DNA of 8,556 nucleotides, taken from Planctomycetota bacterium (GTDB lineage: Bacteria; Planctomycetota; MHYJ01; JACQXL01). Shown here piece by piece: positions 5,823-8,556 of this stretch. The notes under the pieces are model-generated. The model made no database searches. It had not been told where the DNA came from and saw nothing but the letters and a program-made list of their open reading frames with translations. Numbering within the stretch: the stretch's first letter is position 1; every line of letters begins with the position of its first letter. The position numbers and the translations under genes were made by a program. The DNA lies in the NCBI GenBank assembly GCA_030018555.1, contig JASEHY010000053.1, forward strand, positions 282-8,837, given 5' to 3'.

Positions 5823-5992
5823 GTGTCATAATGTAGCGGTGCGATTTACCCAGCACATAATTTATGTGCTGGGTTCTTGCCCTGAAGAACCCGTCAGGGT
5901 CTGAAGGGTCGCACACAACATATAGTGTCGCCCGTACGGGCGACCGCTACTATATGTTGTATGGTCATTACCCAAAAATTGGGTTATGACAC
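5823..5992. repeat. 170-bp cluster of nested palindromes between meaB and lon
   Basis: The outer inverted repeat is GTGTCATAA/TTATGACAC (5823-5831/5984-5992). Inside are GTGCGA/TCGCAC (5839-5844/5909-5914) and ACCCAGCACATA/TATGTGCTGGGT (5848-5859/5863-5874). Next are GGGTTCTT/AAGAACCC (5871-5878/5885-5892) and the competing CCCTGA/TCAGGG (5880-5885/5894-5899). ACAACATATAGT/ACTATATGTTGT (5915-5926/5949-5960) encloses the perfect palindrome GTCGCCCGTACGGGCGAC (5927-5944). The last is ACCCAA-aaa-TTGGGT (5970-5984). No ORF or transposase is present. Lying between convergent genes, the cluster could act as a bidirectional terminator, but no clear U-tract follows any stem. Confidence 0.85.
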
Positions 5993-6012
5993 AGCCTCAA
6001 TAAGGGGGAATA

Positions 6013-6028
6013 TCCCGCTTTAGCGGGA
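6013..6028 (-). terminator. Hairpin spanning the lon stop codon
   Basis: TCCCGCT/AGCGGGA (6013-6019/6022-6028) with a 2-nt loop is a near-perfect palindrome that contains the lon stop codon TAA (6022-6020). The last codons of Lon ('PSR') and its stop therefore come from the palindrome. It may serve as a terminator or 3' stabiliser of lon mRNA. The downstream sequence has no proper U-tract, so that function is tentative. Confidence 0.45.
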
Positions 6029-8545
6029 AGGCATCAGCGCGAGTTTCAGGGCATCCTCAATCTTATCAATCAGATGAAACTTGAGTCCATCAAGGATATG
6101 TTGCGGTATTTCTTTGAGGTCTTTTTGATTCTCTTTGGGAAGAATAATTGTTCTTATACCGGCGCGTCTCGCACCGATAACTTTTTCTTTAATACCGCCT
6201 ACCGGCAGAATCTTGCCTCTCAGCGTTATTTCACCAGTCATTGCCACATCGTTTCTTACCGGCTTATTCATAAACAGCGAGATTAAAGATATCGCGATAG
6301 TAATACCAGCAGACGGTCCATCTTTAGGGATAGCACCAGCCGGTACATGGATATGAATATCGTAACCCTTGAAGAAGTTGTCTGATATTTTTAATTCTTT
6401 AGAATGGCTTCTGATATAACTTAATGCTGCACGGGCTGATTCTTTCATCACATCGCCTAAATGTCCAGTTAAGATAAGATTATTACTCCCTTTCATTCTT
6501 GTAGATTCCACAAAAACAATCTCTCCGCCAACAGGTGTCCAGACCATTCCAGTAGCAACGCCTTGCTCGGGTTTTCTACCAGCAAGTTCAGAAAAGAATT
6601 TTACTGGTCCGAGAAAACCCTCTATATTTGAAATGGTTACTTGGGGTAACGGTATTTTCTCAGACGCCTTATCTTTGGCAATCTTTCTGCATACTGTGGC
6701 TATCTCGCGCTCTAAATTCCTCACGCCTGCTTCACGCGTATAACCCGTAATGATTTTGCTTAATAATTCTGGTGTAAATTTAATATCACCCTCAGTTATT
6801 CCATGCTCTTTGAGTTGTTTGGGTATTAAATGCTCTTGTGTTATCTTGATTTTCTCTTCAGCAATATAGCCCAGCAATTCCAATACTTCCATCCTATCAC
6901 GTAGGGCAGGTGGTATGGTATCAAGTATATTAGCGGTAGTGATAAACATCACCGAAGAAAGGTCAAAAGGCACTTCCAAATAGTGGTCAGAGAAAGAATT
7001 ATTCTGTTCAGGGTCAAGAACCTCAAGAAGTGCGGAAGCAGGGTCACCACGGAAATCCATCCCTATCTTATCTATTTCATCAAGCATAAACACAGGGTTT
7101 TTAGAGCCCGCTTTTTTAATCCATTGAATGACTCTGCCCGGCAGTGCACCAATATAAGTGCGTCTGTGTCCGCGTATTTCTGCTTCATCACGCACCCCAC
7201 CCAGTGAAAACCTGACAAACTTCCTGCCTAACGCACGAGCAATAGATTTGCCTAATGAAGTCTTCCCTACACCTGGCGGACCAACAAAGCAGAGTATAGG
7301 ACCTTTCATATCCGGCTTTAACTTACGCACTGCTAAATATTCCAGAATCCTTCCTTTTACCTTTTCTAAACCGTAGTGGTCTTCATCCAGTATTTTCTCT
7401 CCTCTATTGATATCAAGATTATCTTCGGTAGAAATACTCCAGGGAAGATTTATTAACCAATCTAAATATGTTCTGGCAACAGTATATTCTGCAGATGAAG
7501 GGTGAATTCTACTGAGGCGATTAAGTTCGTCATTAGCAATCTTATTGGCTTCTTCTGGCAACCTTGCTTTAGCAATCTGCTCTCTTAATTTGTTTATTTC
7601 GGTGTTATAGGAATCAGTCTCACCCAGTTCACGTTGGATAATACGCATCTGTTCCCGCAGAATCTGCTCTCTTTGTGCCTTGGTTATTTCCTGTGTAATT
7701 TCTGATTGAATACGACTACCAAGCCGTAAAACCTCTGCCTCACGGTTTAAGAGACGAATTAATCTCTTCAGTTTCTCTGTGGAACTGTTTAATTCCAGAA
7801 TTCGTTGTTTTTCCTCCATAGGGAATCCCATATTGGAGGTGATAAAATAACACATTATTAACGGTGAAGTAATATTCATTGCCGCGAGTCTCAATTCCTC
7901 AACCGGCAGATAAGGCATCTGCCTGACAATATCCATAAAGATACCCAGCGCTGTACGGGAAAACGCTTCTACCTCAGCGCCCTGCTCCGTATCCTCTTTC
8001 AATACCAATACCTTAGCTTTAAGATATGGTTTACGCTGAATGATACCATCTAATTTAATCTTTTCTACCCCCTGAACCAGTAACCTCACGGTACCATCCG
8101 GTATTTTAAACATTTTCACTATTTCCACACGACAACCATATTCATATAAATCTGTCGGCTTTACATCTAATTCCACCGAAGCGGTCATCATCTCTTTTTC
8201 TTGTGGAACAGATGTGTCATTCTCTATTTCAGATAGTATCTCTGCCGGAATATTTTGTTCTGCCCCCCCCCCTTGCTCACTGAGAACAGAAGACGGTTTT
8301 ATACCAACAAAACCGAATGTTTTAGTGCTTGCGAGAACATCATCAATTAACTGGACGACTCCTTTATGGGAGATAATGAGAGGTATAATGGTTCCCGGGT
8401 AAATCACCAGGTTGTGTATAGTCATAATAGGCAATTCCATTGTTATCTTTTGTGATAGGGTGTTTACCGGCACAATTTCTTCCTTCTCAAAAAAGGGGGG
8501 GGAAGAAGATATATTATTTAAATCTTTATCATCCGACTTTGTCAT
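6020..8545 (-). CDS. lon: ATP-dependent endopeptidase Lon
   Basis: This 841-residue protein is a LonA-type AAA+ serine protease that degrades misfolded and regulatory proteins in the cytoplasm. An N-terminal substrate-recognition domain (about 36-240) and a coiled helical region (about 250-345) precede the AAA+ module, with Walker A GPPGVGKT (422-429) and Walker B 'FMLDEIDK' (486-493). The C-terminal protease domain has the catalytic S745 in 'PKDGPSAG' and K788 in 'GGIKEKVIGARRAG', the Ser-Lys dyad. All key residues are present. The N domain has about 40 extra residues (roughly 84-124) relative to typical Lon, including a Gly run from a G10 tract. Start ATG 8545 has AGGAGG 5 nt upstream, at the window edge; its promoter lies outside. 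It converges on meaB and shows no operon partner here. Confidence 0.98.
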   Translation of the reverse strand: MTKSDDKDLNNISSSPPFFEKEEIVPVNTLSQKITMELPIMTIHNLVIYPGTIIPLIISHKGVVQLIDDVLASTKTFGFVGIKPSSVLSEQGGGAEQNIPAEILSEIENDTSVPQEKEMMTASVELDVKPTDLYEYGCRVEIVKMFKIPDGTVRLLVQGVEKIKLDGIIQRKPYLKAKVLVLKEDTEQGAEVEAFSRTALGIFMDIVRQMPYLPVEELRLAAMNITSPLIMCYFITSNMGFPMEEKQRILELNSSTEKLKRLIRLLNREAEVLRLGSRIQSEITQEITKAQREQILREQMRIIQRELGETDSYNTEINKLREQIAKARLPEEANKIANDELNRLSRIHPSSAEYTVARTYLDWLINLPWSISTEDNLDINRGEKILDEDHYGLEKVKGRILEYLAVRKLKPDMKGPILCFVGPPGVGKTSLGKSIARALGRKFVRFSLGGVRDEAEIRGHRRTYIGALPGRVIQWIKKAGSKNPVFMLDEIDKIGMDFRGDPASALLEVLDPEQNNSFSDHYLEVPFDLSSVMFITTANILDTIPPALRDRMEVLELLGYIAEEKIKITQEHLIPKQLKEHGITEGDIKFTPELLSKIITGYTREAGVRNLEREIATVCRKIAKDKASEKIPLPQVTISNIEGFLGPVKFFSELAGRKPEQGVATGMVWTPVGGEIVFVESTRMKGSNNLILTGHLGDVMKESARAALSYIRSHSKELKISDNFFKGYDIHIHVPAGAIPKDGPSAGITIAISLISLFMNKPVRNDVAMTGEITLRGKILPVGGIKEKVIGARRAGIRTIILPKENQKDLKEIPQHILDGLKFHLIDKIEDALKLALMPSR
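8263..8272 (-). repeat. Homopolymer G10 in the lon N-terminal region
   Basis: Ten consecutive C on the plus strand read as G10 in lon, encoding 'QGGGA' (residues 91-95) inside the non-conserved insert of the N domain. A one-base change in tract length would frameshift lon and remove the ATPase and protease domains. It is the longest homopolymer in the window. Confidence 0.92.
8495..8502 (-). repeat. C8T6 double homopolymer near the lon start
   Basis: On the coding strand C8 (8502-8495) is followed directly by T6 (8494-8489), encoding 'SPPFFE' at about residues 15-20. Both runs are slippage-prone and lie upstream of every conserved Lon domain. Confidence 0.9.
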
Positions 8546-8550
8546 TAAAA

Positions 8551-8556
8551 CCTCCT
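8551..8556 (-). promoter_or_regulatory. Shine-Dalgarno site of lon
   Basis: AGGAGG on the minus strand, a full match to the anti-16S core, lies 5 nt before ATG 8545. It fixes the lon start and shows the gene is complete in the window. Confidence 0.85.

Noticed and set aside
5823..5992. CRISPR array or insertion sequence in the meaB-lon gap
   Set aside because: There are no regularly spaced direct repeats, no transposase ORF and no IS-like terminal repeats; the structure is stacked inverted repeats.

Overview
The window (8556 bp, moderate GC) carries five protein genes and one tRNA from what looks like a free-living, Gram-negative-type bacterial chromosome. A GspD-type secretin with a signal peptide implies an outer membrane. 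Abundant short palindromes in coding and non-coding DNA, a CACAGATA-type dyad repeat and an unusual bL12-like protein recall environmental lineages such as Planctomycetota or Omnitrophota. That placement is an impression from style, not a demonstrated identification.

Layout. A tRNA-Thr (anticodon CGT, 58-129, +) is followed by a strong hairpin (143-177). This separates it from a convergent three-gene unit on the minus strand. In transcription order the unit is a GspD-like secretin (4286-2292), an extended SDR / NAD-dependent epimerase-like protein (2273-1245), and a protein with two bL12-C-like domains joined by an acidic, proline-rich linker (1200-181). The gaps of 18 and 44 nt suggest an operon. 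It is driven by a textbook sigma-70 promoter (TTGACA, 17 nt, TATAAT, minus strand, 4482-4454) with a roughly 160-nt leader rich in palindromes. Divergent from it is a MeaB/ArgK-type G-protein (4623-5795, +), preceded by a 74-bp dyad repeat. The ATP-dependent protease Lon (8545-6020, -) converges on meaB across a 224-bp gap that is mostly nested palindromes.

The most unusual content is the palindrome population. The meaB reading frame is about 390 codons, longer than the usual 310-330. The excess sits in three GC-rich, palindromic segments (4920-4979, about 5343-5369, about 5653-5736) that keep the frame open and lie between, not within, the GTPase motifs. A 15-mer of the second insert recurs in inverted orientation in the secretin leader, and a 14-bp perfect palindrome of that leader recurs in the meaB-lon gap. 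In that gap one palindrome appears to have inserted into the arm of another with a 3-bp target duplication. Together these suggest a family of small, probably non-autonomous palindromic elements that also insert into protein-coding DNA. This resembles the Rickettsia palindromic elements in principle, but I see no sequence relationship to them.

A second oddity is four homopolymeric G/C tracts of 8-10 bases, all inside coding regions (two in lon, two in the bL12-like gene). These are potential slippage sites.
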